In this document: piece after piece, positions 1 to 8,951 of the stretch
Layout: each line of letters begins with the position of its first letter
How positions within the stretch are numbered: position 1 is the stretch's first letter
The notes under the pieces: model-generated
Told to the model about the DNA's origin: nothing
Seen by the model: only the letters and a program-made list of their open reading frames with translations
The model's database searches: none
Translations under genes and position numbers: made by a program
Assembly: GCA_934630705.1 (NCBI GenBank)
Contig: CAKTWP010000009.1
Span: 1 to 64,000, forward strand
Source: an uncultured Clostridia bacterium
GTDB taxonomy: Bacteria; Bacillota; Clostridia; Christensenellales; Aristaeellaceae
Length of the DNA stretch: 64,000 nucleotides
Reading direction: 5' to 3'

Positions 1-23
1 GAAAAATCATTTCCGCAGCCTTG

Positions 24-87
24 CCATGCAGGATGAACACTTTCATCCTGCATGGAGCGTGTCAAAAACATCGTTTTTTGACACGCT
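24..87. repeat. two back-to-back perfect inverted repeats
   Basis: Positions 24-36 pair with 43-55 (13 bp, 6-nt loop). Positions 56-68 pair with 75-87 (13 bp; a T-rich arm facing an A-rich arm, 6-nt loop). Together with the terminator at 89-114 they form three hairpins within about 90 bases. They lie left of the 3' end of the leftward BNR-repeat gene, so they may end both that transcript and one entering from the left. No gene is seen in bases 1-131. Confidence 0.7.
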
Positions 88-88
88 G

Positions 89-114
89 AGGCTGCCCTGT
101 GGGCAGCCTTTTTC
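89..114 (+). terminator. Rho-independent terminator
   Basis: A 9-bp GC-rich stem (89-97 with 101-109) has a 3-nt loop and is followed by a T run on the + strand. It would end a rightward transcript entering from outside the window. Confidence 0.75.
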
Positions 115-131
115 CGATTTTCCTTCAGGCC

Positions 132-1448
132 TCAGTCATCATATTCCACCAGCATGGCCGTATCGCAATGCCAGCCGCCGGTATGGGCGGAATAGGTGCC
201 TTCATGCCAATAGACCTGCAGATTGTCCTGGGCGTGGATGGGCACGATAGGCCGCCAGATTTTCCGGCCATCGCCGGCGGGCAAATGGCGGATGACCTGT
301 TCCAACTGATAGCTTTCGCCGCAGTCCCGGCTCACATAGCTTTCCAGGAGCCAGCCGCCGTTTTCTTCCCGGGCAATGAACAGGCGATTGGTGTCGCTGT
401 CGCCGCCATGGAGCCAGCACAGCCCCTCCTCGCCCACGCCATAATAATACGCCATGCCGGGCACGTAGGTCTGGGAGCCGTCAGTCTGATTGGGTGCCAG
501 GAAGGCCCCGGCCTTGGCGATAGGCTGGGACAGATGCCATTTTCCGTTGCGCCAGGTGGCGGCATAATAGGTGATGGTGTCCGGCTTGAGCATCTGGAAC
601 GCGGCCAGACCAACCCGCAGCGGCCGGGTGGGGGCCACCTCCAGCAGACGCACCGTAGCGCCCGCCGGGGCTTCGTAAACTGTGGCCAGCTCGGTCAGCG
701 TCAGCAGCGTTTCGGTTTTCTGTCCCTCCGCTTCGCCATACAGGTTCACGTTTGTCCGCTGGCCATCCATGGTCAGCAGCCATCCGTCCGCATCGAAAAT
801 GCCGCTGCGGATGGTGTGATCCTTAGAGATCCGGGGATGACCATACAGCGCGAATACCCACTGCTCCGCCACGCCCGTTTCCGTGGCCACGTACTGCTTG
901 CGGGTGTCGAAATAGAACAGCCCGCCCGCATCGGAGAACAGGAATCTGTTGGGGGCGGACCAGCTCTCCCCCGCGTCGGCGGAATAGCGGAATTCCCAGG
1001 TGACAGAGTTCACCCGGGTGAACAGCCACAGCTGCCCCTGCTTCTCATTTTCAAACAGCTGGGCATAGGTAACGCTCTTTTCATAGGCCAGGGTATGCTC
1101 CGGGCCAAAGGACAGCAGGTCATAGGGCCGGGCGGTGATGCGGTATTTCAGGGCGTGGGTCTGGGCATGGCCGGTGTACGCCACGATGATCCGCCCGTCC
1201 GCCATCACGCACAGCGACGGGGCGTTGTGCTCGTCGGAATAATTGCAGTTCAGCCGGCAGATGCACACGTCCCGGCTGGGCGTTTTGCTGCATTTGGCGT
1301 CCAGCTCCTTCACATGTACCTCACCCATATCCGTCACATAGGCGATGTAGGTGAGTCCGTTGTTTCCCACCATGGCCTTTTCGTTGATCCACCAATCCGT
1401 GTTGGCCCGCTTGATGCGCTTTTCCTGCGCCTGATTCAGAAAGATCAT
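132..1448 (-). CDS. BNR-repeat (BNR_4-like) beta-propeller protein, probable carbohydrate-active enzyme
   Basis: The 438-residue protein has no signal peptide. It carries sialidase-type Asp-box-like strands: SADAGESW near residue 175 and SRDCGESY near 385. The N-terminal block, with DEHNAP and DGRIIVAYTGH, resembles the BNR_4 family (BNR repeat-containing family member), found in polysaccharide-lyase and glycosidase loci. Role in cytoplasmic carbohydrate processing is inferred; the substrate is unknown. The start ATG follows a GGGGGGAG ribosome-binding site. It is transcribed away from the AraC regulator at 1621, its likely regulator. The family call rests on motif recognition only. Confidence 0.6.
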   Translation of the reverse strand: MIFLNQAQEKRIKRANTDWWINEKAMVGNNGLTYIAYVTDMGEVHVKELDAKCSKTPSRDVCICRLNCNYSDEHNAPSLCVMADGRIIVAYTGHAQTHALKYRITARPYDLLSFGPEHTLAYEKSVTYAQLFENEKQGQLWLFTRVNSVTWEFRYSADAGESWSAPNRFLFSDAGGLFYFDTRKQYVATETGVAEQWVFALYGHPRISKDHTIRSGIFDADGWLLTMDGQRTNVNLYGEAEGQKTETLLTLTELATVYEAPAGATVRLLEVAPTRPLRVGLAAFQMLKPDTITYYAATWRNGKWHLSQPIAKAGAFLAPNQTDGSQTYVPGMAYYYGVGEEGLCWLHGGDSDTNRLFIAREENGGWLLESYVSRDCGESYQLEQVIRHLPAGDGRKIWRPIVPIHAQDNLQVYWHEGTYSAHTGGWHCDTAMLVEYDD

Positions 1449-1528
1449 TGCCGCTCCCCCCGTTTCATTTTTTCTTTTACTATACTGCCTCAGGCCCCGC
1501 TTTTTCTATGGCAATCTTCCCACAAAAT

Positions 1529-1596
1529 ATCATATTTGTTTCAGAATATGATTCATTCAGAAATCGCTTTCATTTTTTACGAATGCGCGGTATAAT
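1529..1596 (+). promoter_or_regulatory. divergent control region: 8-bp inverted repeat and -10 box
   Basis: ATCATATT (1529-1536) is repeated inverted as AATATGAT (1545-1552), with an 8-base spacer. A perfect TATAAT (1591-1596) lies 24 bases before the ATG of the AraC gene; its -35 is weak (TTTCAT, 1568-1573). The inverted repeat sits between two divergent genes, so it is a candidate site for the AraC protein or another regulator. Confidence 0.5.
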
Positions 1597-1620
1597 GAGC
1601 GGCGGAAGGGAGGCGCGTTT

Positions 1621-2502
1621 ATGGCCTTTACCACGCCTTACGCCCTGCATCTGCCGGGGCAGCCCGGAGTGCGGCTGGAATTTCTGCATGAGCTGATTCA
1701 AACGCCCCTGCCCCGGGAGCAGACCGGCCCGGACGGGTTTTATCCGCCCCATGCCCAGGATTATTGCGAGCTGATTTTCTTTCGCAGCGGCAGCCGTCTG
1801 CTGCGCATCGGGGAGCAGGAAATGCTGTTTTCCGCCGGAGATATTCTGGCCGTTCGGCCGGATGAAGTGCATCGGGGCCACAGCCTGCCCTGCCTGCTGG
1901 ATCGCTATTATCTGCATCTTTCCCCGGATGCCATGGATGCCCTTCCCGGCGGCCGGGCGCTGCTGGCGCTGTTTTTTGATCGGCCCCGGTACACGGGGAA
2001 CCGCCTGCGCCTGCCCCCGGAGGAGCAGCGGCAGGCCCTGGAGCTGCTGGATCAGATCGACAGCGCCCTGCGGTTTTCCCCGGCGGAAACCCGGGAGCTG
2101 GCCGCCTTCATCCGTATTCTGCAATTGCTTTTGCTGCTGCGGGAGGCCCACAGTCCCGAGGGGACGCCCCGGCGCAGCGCATTTTTGCTGTCCATCCTTT
2201 CGTTTATGGAAAATGCCAGCGATGAGCAGGATCTGCTCCCTCGGGTACAGCAGCATTTCGGCATCAGCCGCAGCAGCCTGTGGCGGCTGTTTCGGCAGGA
2301 ACTGCAATCCACCCCCGCCGCCTATCTGCAGCAGCTGCGGCTGGAAAACGCCCGGCGGCTTTTGCTGTCCGGCGGCTCGGTGACGGATACGGCGCTGGCC
2401 AGCGGCTTTTCCGATTGCTCCCATTTTATCCAATTGTTCAAGGCCCGCTATGGGCTGACACCCCTGCAATATCAAAAAAGCCAGCAAAAAACCAATCTCT
2501 GA
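1621..2502 (+). CDS. AraC-family transcriptional regulator with N-terminal cupin-like domain
   Basis: The 293-residue protein begins with an AraC-type ligand-binding beta-barrel (about 30-140; note HAQDYCELIFF and DEVHRGH). It ends with two helix-turn-helix motifs (about 190-288), including FGISRSSLWRLFRQEL and GFSDCSHFIQLFKARYG, the HTH_18 signature. Such proteins bind a small sugar ligand and activate adjacent carbohydrate genes. A GGGAGG ribosome-binding site precedes the ATG. The divergent BNR-repeat gene is the likely target, which is an inference from position. Confidence 0.88.
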   Translation: MAFTTPYALHLPGQPGVRLEFLHELIQTPLPREQTGPDGFYPPHAQDYCELIFFRSGSRLLRIGEQEMLFSAGDILAVRPDEVHRGHSLPCLLDRYYLHLSPDAMDALPGGRALLALFFDRPRYTGNRLRLPPEEQRQALELLDQIDSALRFSPAETRELAAFIRILQLLLLLREAHSPEGTPRRSAFLLSILSFMENASDEQDLLPRVQQHFGISRSSLWRLFRQELQSTPAAYLQQLRLENARRLLLSGGSVTDTALASGFSDCSHFIQLFKARYGLTPLQYQKSQQKTNL

Positions 2503-2598
2503 CCGCCGTCGGCCGTTGGGCGTATTGACTTTTTTCCCGGCATTTCCTACAATAAGACAAGATTGCGCTTTGCGCCTGCGCAGCAAGGAGGCTCTGTC

Positions 2599-3792
2599 AT
2601 GTCCACCCACCGGTTGTATTACGCCGACGCTTACCAGACGGAATTTGACGCTCAGGTGGTCGCCCTGCGGGAGGACGGCTGGGCGGCGCTGGATCAATCC
2701 GCCTTTTATCCCACCTCCGGCGGCCAGCCCTTTGACACGGGCACGCTGGAAAGCCCGGACAAAACGGTGCGGGTAACGAACGTGGAGGTGCGGGACGGCG
2801 TGGTATGGCATCAGACGGATGGGCCGCTGGCCGTGGGTGAATCCGTGCATGGCCGCATTGACTGGGATCGGCGGCTGGATCACATGCAGCAGCACGCCGC
2901 GGATCACATGCTGGCCGGCGCGGCCTGGCAGCTGTTCGGAGCCGTGACCATCGGATTGCATACCGGAAAGGATGTTTCTTCCATTGATATGGATGTGCCT
3001 TCCGGCCGCACCCATTTCACCCCGGAAGAAATTCAGGTCCTGGAAACGCTGGTAAACCGCCGGGTGCAGCAGGATGATCCCATCCGCTGCTGGTTCCCGG
3101 ACGAAGCGGAACTGGCCGCGCTGCCGCTGCGGAAAAAGCCTACTGTTTCTGAGCACGTCCGGGTAGTTGCCATGGGCGATTACGAAATGGTGGCCTGCGG
3201 CGGCACCCATCCGTCCACCACCGGGCAGATCGGGCCCGTCAAGGTGCTTTCCGCGGCGCCGTCCCGGGGAAAGCTGCGGCTGAGCTTTCTTAGCGGTATG
3301 CGGGCGATGCGCTATTTCCAGCAAATCGCCGCCTGTGCCCAGGGCGTGGCCGCCGCCCTGTCCGCCGAGGTGGAAAACGCCCTTCCCGCCCTGCAGCGGG
3401 AACGGGAAAATGCGCTGGCCGAAAAAAAGACGCTGCAGGAGCAGCTGTTTCAGACGGCGCTGGGGCTGATCCGGCAAAGCGTCCGGTTTATCGGCGGCAC
3501 GGCCATATACAGCGCGGCCCTGCCCTTGGGAGACGGCGGGCTGCTCGTCCGGGCCGCCGGGACGCTGATTCAAAGCCCCGGCACGATCGCGCTGCTGGCC
3601 TGTCCCGGAAAAAGCGGCGTGATGCTGGCGTTTGCCCGCAGCCCGGAGCTGGCCCCCGATATGGGCATGCTGCTGCGCCAGTGCGGCGCGCGGGGCGGCG
3701 GCCGGCCGGATATGGCGCAGGGCAGCGCCCCCAGCTCGGACGTACTGACCGCCGCCATCGCTTATTTGCAAAACGATTTACAAAAGGAGTGA
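2599..3792 (+). CDS. alanyl-tRNA editing protein AlaX-L (AlaXp with DHHA1 domain)
   Basis: This protein probably hydrolyses Ser-tRNA(Ala) or Gly-tRNA(Ala) in trans, acting as a free-standing AlaRS editing domain. Of 397 residues, the N-terminal part holds the zinc site: H99 and H103 (HAADH) plus C200 and H204 (CGGTH). A central coiled segment (about 255-290) leads to a C-terminal DHHA1-type domain ending in a glycine-rich RGGGRPDMAQG stretch. The length matches the long AlaX class. The start chosen is the ATG at 2599, preceded by AAGGAGG at 2585-2591; an upstream ATG at 2563 has no such site. Its stop overlaps the ribosome-binding site of the next gene, suggesting one operon. Confidence 0.92.
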   Translation: MSTHRLYYADAYQTEFDAQVVALREDGWAALDQSAFYPTSGGQPFDTGTLESPDKTVRVTNVEVRDGVVWHQTDGPLAVGESVHGRIDWDRRLDHMQQHAADHMLAGAAWQLFGAVTIGLHTGKDVSSIDMDVPSGRTHFTPEEIQVLETLVNRRVQQDDPIRCWFPDEAELAALPLRKKPTVSEHVRVVAMGDYEMVACGGTHPSTTGQIGPVKVLSAAPSRGKLRLSFLSGMRAMRYFQQIAACAQGVAAALSAEVENALPALQRERENALAEKKTLQEQLFQTALGLIRQSVRFIGGTAIYSAALPLGDGGLLVRAAGTLIQSPGTIALLACPGKSGVMLAFARSPELAPDMGMLLRQCGARGGGRPDMAQGSAPSSDVLTAAIAYLQNDLQKE

Positions 3793-3799
3793 CAAACCC

Positions 3800-5077
3800 A
3801 TGAGTGTATCCGCATATCGCGCTTTTCAGCTGCTGAAAGACCTGGCCTATGAACGCCTTTCCTGCTCCGATGCAGAAAAGCAGGCGGCAAACCGACTGCT
3901 TTCCGAAGCCCAGGCGCTGGGCGTTTCCGCCCATCTGGAGGAATTCACCGTAGCCTGCGGCCGGGTGGGCAAGGCCCGGCTGGCAGTCACCGCGCCCTAT
4001 GAAAAGGAATATCCCGTCACCGGCTATGAGCGGGCGCTTTCCACGCCCGCAGGGGGGCTGGATGCGGATTTCTATTATGCCGAGGATCTGCTGCCCGGCC
4101 ATCTCAAGCAGGCCGAAGGGAAGATCGTGATGGTGAACGGCCGGGTGCGCCGCAAGGATTATGAAAAGCTGCAGCAGGCCAAGGTGGCCGCTATCCTCAC
4201 CTTCTCCGGCACCACCCTGGATAAGCCCGCCGCCACGGACTGCGATATCCGCAAGCTGCGGGAAACCCTCACCGAGCCTTTCGGCTTCAACGTGGCCATG
4301 AACCTGCGGGCGGCGGACGCGGCGGAGATCGTGCGCCGGGGCGCCACGCGGATGCATCTGGAGCTGGAGAGCGAATGCTATGACGGCGTGAGCCAGAACG
4401 TCTGCGCCGAAATCCCTGGTACCGCCTATCCCGACGAAATCATTTCCTTCGGCGCGCATTACGACAGCGTGCATTTCTCCACCGGCGTGTATGACAACAT
4501 GTCCGGCTCCGTGATTCTGATGGAGCTGCTGCGGTATTTCGCGGAGCATCGTCCCGCCCGCACCCTCAAATTCAACTGGTTCGGCTCCGAGGAGCAGGGG
4601 CTGCTGGGCAGCAAGGCCTGGACCGCCGCCCACGCCGATGAGCTGGACAAGCATGTGCTGATGATCAATGTGGACGTGGCCGCGCCCACCCTGGGGCATA
4701 ATATCTGCCATGTGCTGGCCGGGGATAAGGCGCTGGCATTCACCGAAAAAGTCATGGAAAAGGCCGCTCATCCCATCGCCGTGGAAGCGGACATCTATTC
4801 CAGCGACTGCGTGCCCTTCGCGGATCGGGGCGTGCCGGCAGTGAATTTCTGCCGTTTCGGCGCGCCGGGGGCCAATTATATCCACGATCGCCGGGATAAT
4901 CTGGCCAGCGGCTATATTGACAAAAACGCGCTGGATATCACCCTGCGCCAGACGCTGCATTTTGCCAAGCGCGTGGTCAGCCGCAAGGTCTTCCCCATTC
5001 CCCGGGAAGTGAACGAGGCCATGCGCGACAAAATCGACAAATACCTTTTCCGCAAGCCCGACGAGGAAAAGAAATAA
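3800..5077 (+). CDS. M28-family zinc aminopeptidase
   Basis: A 425-residue cytoplasmic metallopeptidase with no signal peptide. The M28 di-zinc site is visible: H220 and D222 (AHYDS), bridging D232 (DNMSG), the catalytic pair E264-E265 (SEEQG), an aspartate near 293 (INVD) and a distal histidine near 365 (YIHD). A PA-like insert occupies roughly residues 75-190. It presumably releases N-terminal residues from peptides; the specificity is unknown. The ATG lies 8 bases after the alaX stop with an AAAGGAG ribosome-binding site, so the two are co-transcribed. Confidence 0.88.
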   Translation: MSVSAYRAFQLLKDLAYERLSCSDAEKQAANRLLSEAQALGVSAHLEEFTVACGRVGKARLAVTAPYEKEYPVTGYERALSTPAGGLDADFYYAEDLLPGHLKQAEGKIVMVNGRVRRKDYEKLQQAKVAAILTFSGTTLDKPAATDCDIRKLRETLTEPFGFNVAMNLRAADAAEIVRRGATRMHLELESECYDGVSQNVCAEIPGTAYPDEIISFGAHYDSVHFSTGVYDNMSGSVILMELLRYFAEHRPARTLKFNWFGSEEQGLLGSKAWTAAHADELDKHVLMINVDVAAPTLGHNICHVLAGDKALAFTEKVMEKAAHPIAVEADIYSSDCVPFADRGVPAVNFCRFGAPGANYIHDRRDNLASGYIDKNALDITLRQTLHFAKRVVSRKVFPIPREVNEAMRDKIDKYLFRKPDEEKK

Positions 5078-5089
5078 GGGAGAGCGCCC

Positions 5090-6067
5090 ATGCGCATCTA
5101 TTTCGCCCCTCTGGAGGGTGTGACCGACGCGGTGTACCGGCGGGTGCACCGGGCATGCTTCGGCGGCGTGGAAAAGTACTTCATGCCCTTTGTCAGCCCC
5201 ACCCCCGCCATGAGCTTCACCCTCCGGGTGCGGCGGGATTTCTCCCCCGATCAGAACGCGGGCATGCCGGCGGTGCCCCAGATTCTGGCCAAGGACGCCC
5301 CCTGCTTCCTGCAATTGGCTTCTGCCTTTGGAGAAATGGGCTATCCGGAAGTGAATCTGAATCTGGGCTGCCCCTCCGGCACCGTAACCGGCAAGGGCAA
5401 GGGCGCGGCCATGCTGCGGGATCTGGACGCGCTGCGGCGGTTTCTGGATCAAATTTACGCCCATCCGCCTCTGCCCATTTCCATCAAAACCCGCATTGGC
5501 TATGACGACCCGGATAAATGGCCCGCGCTGCTGGCGGTTTACCGGGATTATCCCGTTCATGAGCTCATTGTGCATCCCCGCACCCGGCAGGAAGCCTACG
5601 GCGGCAAGCCCCACCGGGACGCTTACGCCCTCGGATTAAAAGAAGGGCGCTTTCCCTGGGTCTATAACGGCAATCTGTTCACTGCGGCGGATTGCCGCGC
5701 CCTGCTGGAAGCCTATCCCGGCACGGCCGCTTTGATGCTGGGCCGGGGGCTGGCCGCCAATCCCGCGCTGGCGCAGGAGGCCTGCGGCGGGCCCGCGCTC
5801 ACCCGGGAGGCGCTGTGCCAGTTTCATGACCGGCTCTATGCCGCGTATCTCAAGGATCGCTCCGAAACCGCAGTGGTAGGACGAATGCATTTAATCATGC
5901 ACTATCTGTCCTATTGCTTTGAGAACCCGCAAAAGCCCCGCCGGGCCATCCGCAAAGCCACCACCGCCGCCGAATACGCCGATGCAGTGGGCAATCTGCT
6001 TTCAGAATGCGCCCTCAAGGAAACCCCGGCCTTTGACCCAGTATTGGAGGGCTGCGAAGAAGCGTGA
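5090..6067 (+). CDS. tRNA-dihydrouridine synthase family protein
   Basis: An FMN-dependent Dus enzyme that reduces uridine to dihydrouridine in tRNA. The 325-residue protein starts with the Dus signature APLEGVTDAVYR and carries NLNLGCPSG with catalytic Cys94, then SIKTRIG and HPRTRQEAY. It ends with the helical tRNA-binding domain. Length is typical. It follows the M28 peptidase by 12 bases with a GGGAG site, as the third gene of a likely alaX-M28-dus operon. The subfamily cannot be fixed by eye. Confidence 0.9.
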   Translation: MRIYFAPLEGVTDAVYRRVHRACFGGVEKYFMPFVSPTPAMSFTLRVRRDFSPDQNAGMPAVPQILAKDAPCFLQLASAFGEMGYPEVNLNLGCPSGTVTGKGKGAAMLRDLDALRRFLDQIYAHPPLPISIKTRIGYDDPDKWPALLAVYRDYPVHELIVHPRTRQEAYGGKPHRDAYALGLKEGRFPWVYNGNLFTAADCRALLEAYPGTAALMLGRGLAANPALAQEACGGPALTREALCQFHDRLYAAYLKDRSETAVVGRMHLIMHYLSYCFENPQKPRRAIRKATTAAEYADAVGNLLSECALKETPAFDPVLEGCEEA

Positions 6068-6103
6068 CGGCAGGGGAAAATACCGGCTTCTTTCGGATCG
6101 TTC

Positions 6104-6160
6104 ATGCGCCCCAGATTGGCAAAAGGATGTTGCCTGTTCCTTTTCCAATCCGGGGCGCAT
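6104..6160. repeat. intergenic ATGCGCCCC hairpin, copy A
   Basis: 6104-6119 pairs with 6145-6160 with one mismatch, and the stem continues as 6121-6127 with 6138-6144. The outer arm ATGCGCCCC/GGGGCGCAT is shared with hairpins at 10041, 22753 and, in variant form, 58847. It lies between the convergent dus and MBL-hydrolase genes and may be a bidirectional terminator or processing element. Confidence 0.75.
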
Positions 6161-6248
6161 TGCAATTCGTGTCTATCCAGTTTTTTATTTTCATCATTCA
6201 GGAAAAGCGCACATCCAATGGGGTGGCTGATTCCCGTGTTCGGCTCTT

Positions 6249-7580
6249 TCAGCCCCAGGTATCGTGCCAATTGGTTTCATTGGGATGATGATAAAAGGCG
6301 TGGGCGCATTGGCCGCCCCGGGCCAGATAGGCTTCATACAGCTGTGCCCGGTATTCCGGCGAATAGCTGTAGCCCCAAAGCTGATGAATCTTCTCGAAGT
6401 CCTCGAAGGTTTCGTCAGGCAGGCAGGTGAAATGATCGTAGGGCAGATCAGCCTGAACGGTGCCGTTGGAGGAAATATAGTATTCCCGGGCATGGCGCAG
6501 GATGGTTTCGTTGGCTTCCTTCTCCTTCACCAGATCCAGATCGAAGAAAATCTGCGTGTTGGAAAACAGCGCGGCGGGAGCCCGGGTCAGATCATAAAAA
6601 GCGGCGGAGCAGCCATGATGTCCATGATGGGCCACCTGCAGAATATCGCACTTCAGCCCATCGCCCCAGCGGCGCACCATCACCTCGCTCTCCCGTTCAC
6701 CCGCGTCCCCGCAAAACAGCGTTTTCGTGCCCTCGCTTTCCATCATGAGCACGGCGGAGGTGTTATTGAAATCGGCGTTTTCCGTAGGGAATGCATCCTC
6801 GTGGGTACACAGCACGGTGAACCGCAGATTGCGCACGGCGAAATGCTGGCCCGTATGCAGCTTGATCTTTTTGATTTCCGGATGCTCCCCCAGCTGCTGC
6901 CCAATATTCCGGGCCAGCAGGCAATCGCCGCTCCGGCGCCAGCCCGCGCCCTCGCCTGGGAAGGGATCCGGGAAATTATAATACACCGCGTCGATCTGGC
7001 AATCATCCATATTGTAATGCAGAAAATCAGAAAATTTGCACACATGATCCGAATGGGCATGGGTGAGATACCAGCCCGCGATGCGAATTTTCTCCCCCGC
7101 CGGGGTGCGCTCCCGCAGGAAACGATGAATCCGGTCATTGTCGTTCATCTGAAAATAATGCCCGCTGTCCACCAGGAAAAAGCTGCCGTCGCAGCAGCGG
7201 ATGATGAAGCACATGCCGCAGTCGATCAGCGTATGATCCACCTCGAACTGCCAAAGGGTGGTCTGCGCCGTCCGGGGGCAGGGATCTGTCAGCGGCGCAG
7301 GGGCGGTGAAGGGATCGGCAATCAGCCGCAGCTCCCCATCATAATAATCCAGCGATACCGTCAGCCCCGCCCGCCGCAGCAGCGCGCAGAAGCTGCCGGG
7401 CGTTTCCAAGGCGTCTGCCGGTACAAACCCTGCCGCCGTCAGCGCTGCGGCATAGGCCCGCGCATCTGCCTCGGTCACGTCTCCATACAGCAGCATTTCC
7501 GCCCCATCGCCGCAGCCATACCAGCGCGCCTGCGCATCCGAAAAGAGCGGCAGGGAAAATCGTGTGTAAAATTCGTGCAT
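6249..7580 (-). CDS. MBL-fold metallo-hydrolase (ComEC/Rec2-like beta-lactamase domain)
   Basis: A 443-residue protein without signal peptide. The metallo-beta-lactamase motif THAHSDH supplies H174, H176, D178 and H179. A second metal-ligand region reads FCGDAGERE, followed by VAHHGHHG, an arrangement typical of the ComEC C-terminal hydrolase family. The first ~105 residues, before the TLWQFEVDHT segment, are not recognised. The substrate is unknown. It is divergent from the NamZ/CapA pair and one of two MBL proteins bracketing them. Confidence 0.8.
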   Translation of the reverse strand: MHEFYTRFSLPLFSDAQARWYGCGDGAEMLLYGDVTEADARAYAAALTAAGFVPADALETPGSFCALLRRAGLTVSLDYYDGELRLIADPFTAPAPLTDPCPRTAQTTLWQFEVDHTLIDCGMCFIIRCCDGSFFLVDSGHYFQMNDNDRIHRFLRERTPAGEKIRIAGWYLTHAHSDHVCKFSDFLHYNMDDCQIDAVYYNFPDPFPGEGAGWRRSGDCLLARNIGQQLGEHPEIKKIKLHTGQHFAVRNLRFTVLCTHEDAFPTENADFNNTSAVLMMESEGTKTLFCGDAGERESEVMVRRWGDGLKCDILQVAHHGHHGCSAAFYDLTRAPAALFSNTQIFFDLDLVKEKEANETILRHAREYYISSNGTVQADLPYDHFTCLPDETFEDFEKIHQLWGYSYSPEYRAQLYEAYLARGGQCAHAFYHHPNETNWHDTWG

Positions 7581-7776
7581 GTTTTCGCCTCATTTCGCCT
7601 GCCGGGCAGGCTTGGATTCCAGCAGATGCTTCTATCATACACCATTTTCTCCCTTTTTTCCAGGCTTGTCCGTCAATTTTTCCCGCAGGGCAGGAAGTTT
7701 TTCCATGGGCGGCGAAAGAAACAGGGATTGTGTTTCGTTATTATTGTATATGCTTTTGCAGAAAGGAAGCCGTTTT

Positions 7777-8916
7777 ATGACACAGCCTGGCATTGAAAAC
7801 CTGCGCAGCGTGGAAAAGTATCTTTCCGGGGCACGGCTGGGGCTGATGACCAATCCCACCGGCGTGGACAGCCGCCTGCGCTCCACCATCGACCTGCTTT
7901 ACGGCAGCCATTGTCTGTCTGCCCTGTTCGCCTGCGAGCATGGGGTGCGGGGCGATATTCAGGCCGGCCAGCAGGTGGATACCTTCGTCGATCCGGACAC
8001 GGGCCTGCCCGTATTCAGCTGTTTTGGCAAAAACGCCCATCTGACCGAGGAAACGCTGGCAGCCTTTGACGTATTCGTCTTTGACATGCAGGACGTGGGC
8101 GCGCGGTTCTACACCTACCTTTATTCCCTTTCCTATGCCATGGAGGACTGCGCCCGGGCCGGAAAGCCCGTGGTGGTGCTGGACCGGCCCAATCCCTTGG
8201 GCGGGCTGCAGGTGGAGGGCACGCTGCTGGAGCCCCGGCTGCATTCCTTCGTGGGCGAATACCCCATGCCCACCCGCTATGGGCTCACCATCGGGGAATA
8301 CGCCCTGTGGGTGAAAGACCATCTCAAGCTGGATCTTTCCCTGCATATTGCGCCCATGATCGGCTGGGAGCGGCGGATGCGGTATCAGGATACGGGGCTT
8401 TGCTTTGTGCCGCCCTCCCCCAATTGTGCCTCCCTTCATGCCGCGGATATTTACACGGGCACCTGTATTTTCGAGGGCACCAATATCTCCGAGGGCCGGG
8501 GCACCACGCTGCCCTTTGAATACATTGGCGCGCCCTTTGTCAACGGCCCGGCGCTATCTCAGCGGATGAACGCGCTGGGGCTGCCGGGGGTGCTGTTCCG
8601 CCCCGCATGGTTCACGCCGCAGTTTGCCAAATATCCGGGCGAATTGTGCAGCGGCGTGCAGATTCATCTGACCAATCCCCGCGCGGCCCGGCCCTTCGAG
8701 ATTGGGCTGCGGCTGATGGAAGCCATCCGCAGCCTGCACGGAGACAAGCTGGAATGGCGCGGCTTTGAGCCCAACGGCTCCGCCTCCGTGGACCGGCTGC
8801 TGGGCACGGATGCGTTTCGGCTGGGCCAGATGGATGCGGACGCGCTGCTGGCCTATCATGCGCCGCGGATTGCCGCATGGCAGGCGCAGAGCCGGGCGTT
8901 CTGGCTGTATTCTTAA
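7777..8916 (+). CDS. DUF1343 / NamZ-type exo-beta-N-acetylmuramidase
   Basis: The 379-residue protein begins with the DUF1343 signature (LGLMTNPTGVD), followed by FACEHGVRGD, VFDMQDVGARFYTY, PNPLGG and NISEGRGTT. Characterised NamZ proteins remove terminal MurNAc from peptidoglycan fragments. The start at 7777 is chosen for its GAAAGGAAG site; the reading frame extends 66 codons upstream, but that stretch does not look like a signal peptide or domain. No export signal is visible, which would point to cytoplasmic muropeptide salvage, although many relatives are secreted. It sits 35 bases before a CapA-like gene and is probably co-transcribed. Confidence 0.85.
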   Translation: MTQPGIENLRSVEKYLSGARLGLMTNPTGVDSRLRSTIDLLYGSHCLSALFACEHGVRGDIQAGQQVDTFVDPDTGLPVFSCFGKNAHLTEETLAAFDVFVFDMQDVGARFYTYLYSLSYAMEDCARAGKPVVVLDRPNPLGGLQVEGTLLEPRLHSFVGEYPMPTRYGLTIGEYALWVKDHLKLDLSLHIAPMIGWERRMRYQDTGLCFVPPSPNCASLHAADIYTGTCIFEGTNISEGRGTTLPFEYIGAPFVNGPALSQRMNALGLPGVLFRPAWFTPQFAKYPGELCSGVQIHLTNPRAARPFEIGLRLMEAIRSLHGDKLEWRGFEPNGSASVDRLLGTDAFRLGQMDADALLAYHAPRIAAWQAQSRAFWLYS

Positions 8917-8951
8917 TCCGCATCATCCTGTAAGCAAGAAAGGAACACATC

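Noticed and set aside
1570..3771. Open frame of about 730 codons on the - strand over the AraC and alaX genes
   Set aside because: Gln/Arg/Pro-rich shadow; both + strand genes carry diagnostic motifs.
3488..5614. Open frame of about 700 codons on the - strand over the M28 peptidase and dus genes
   Set aside because: It crosses several real genes, no motifs, composition typical of antisense.
7579..7776. 66-codon N-terminal extension of the NamZ-like gene as an export signal
   Set aside because: The stretch has no signal-peptide shape, and a GAAAGGAAG ribosome-binding site supports the start at 7777.
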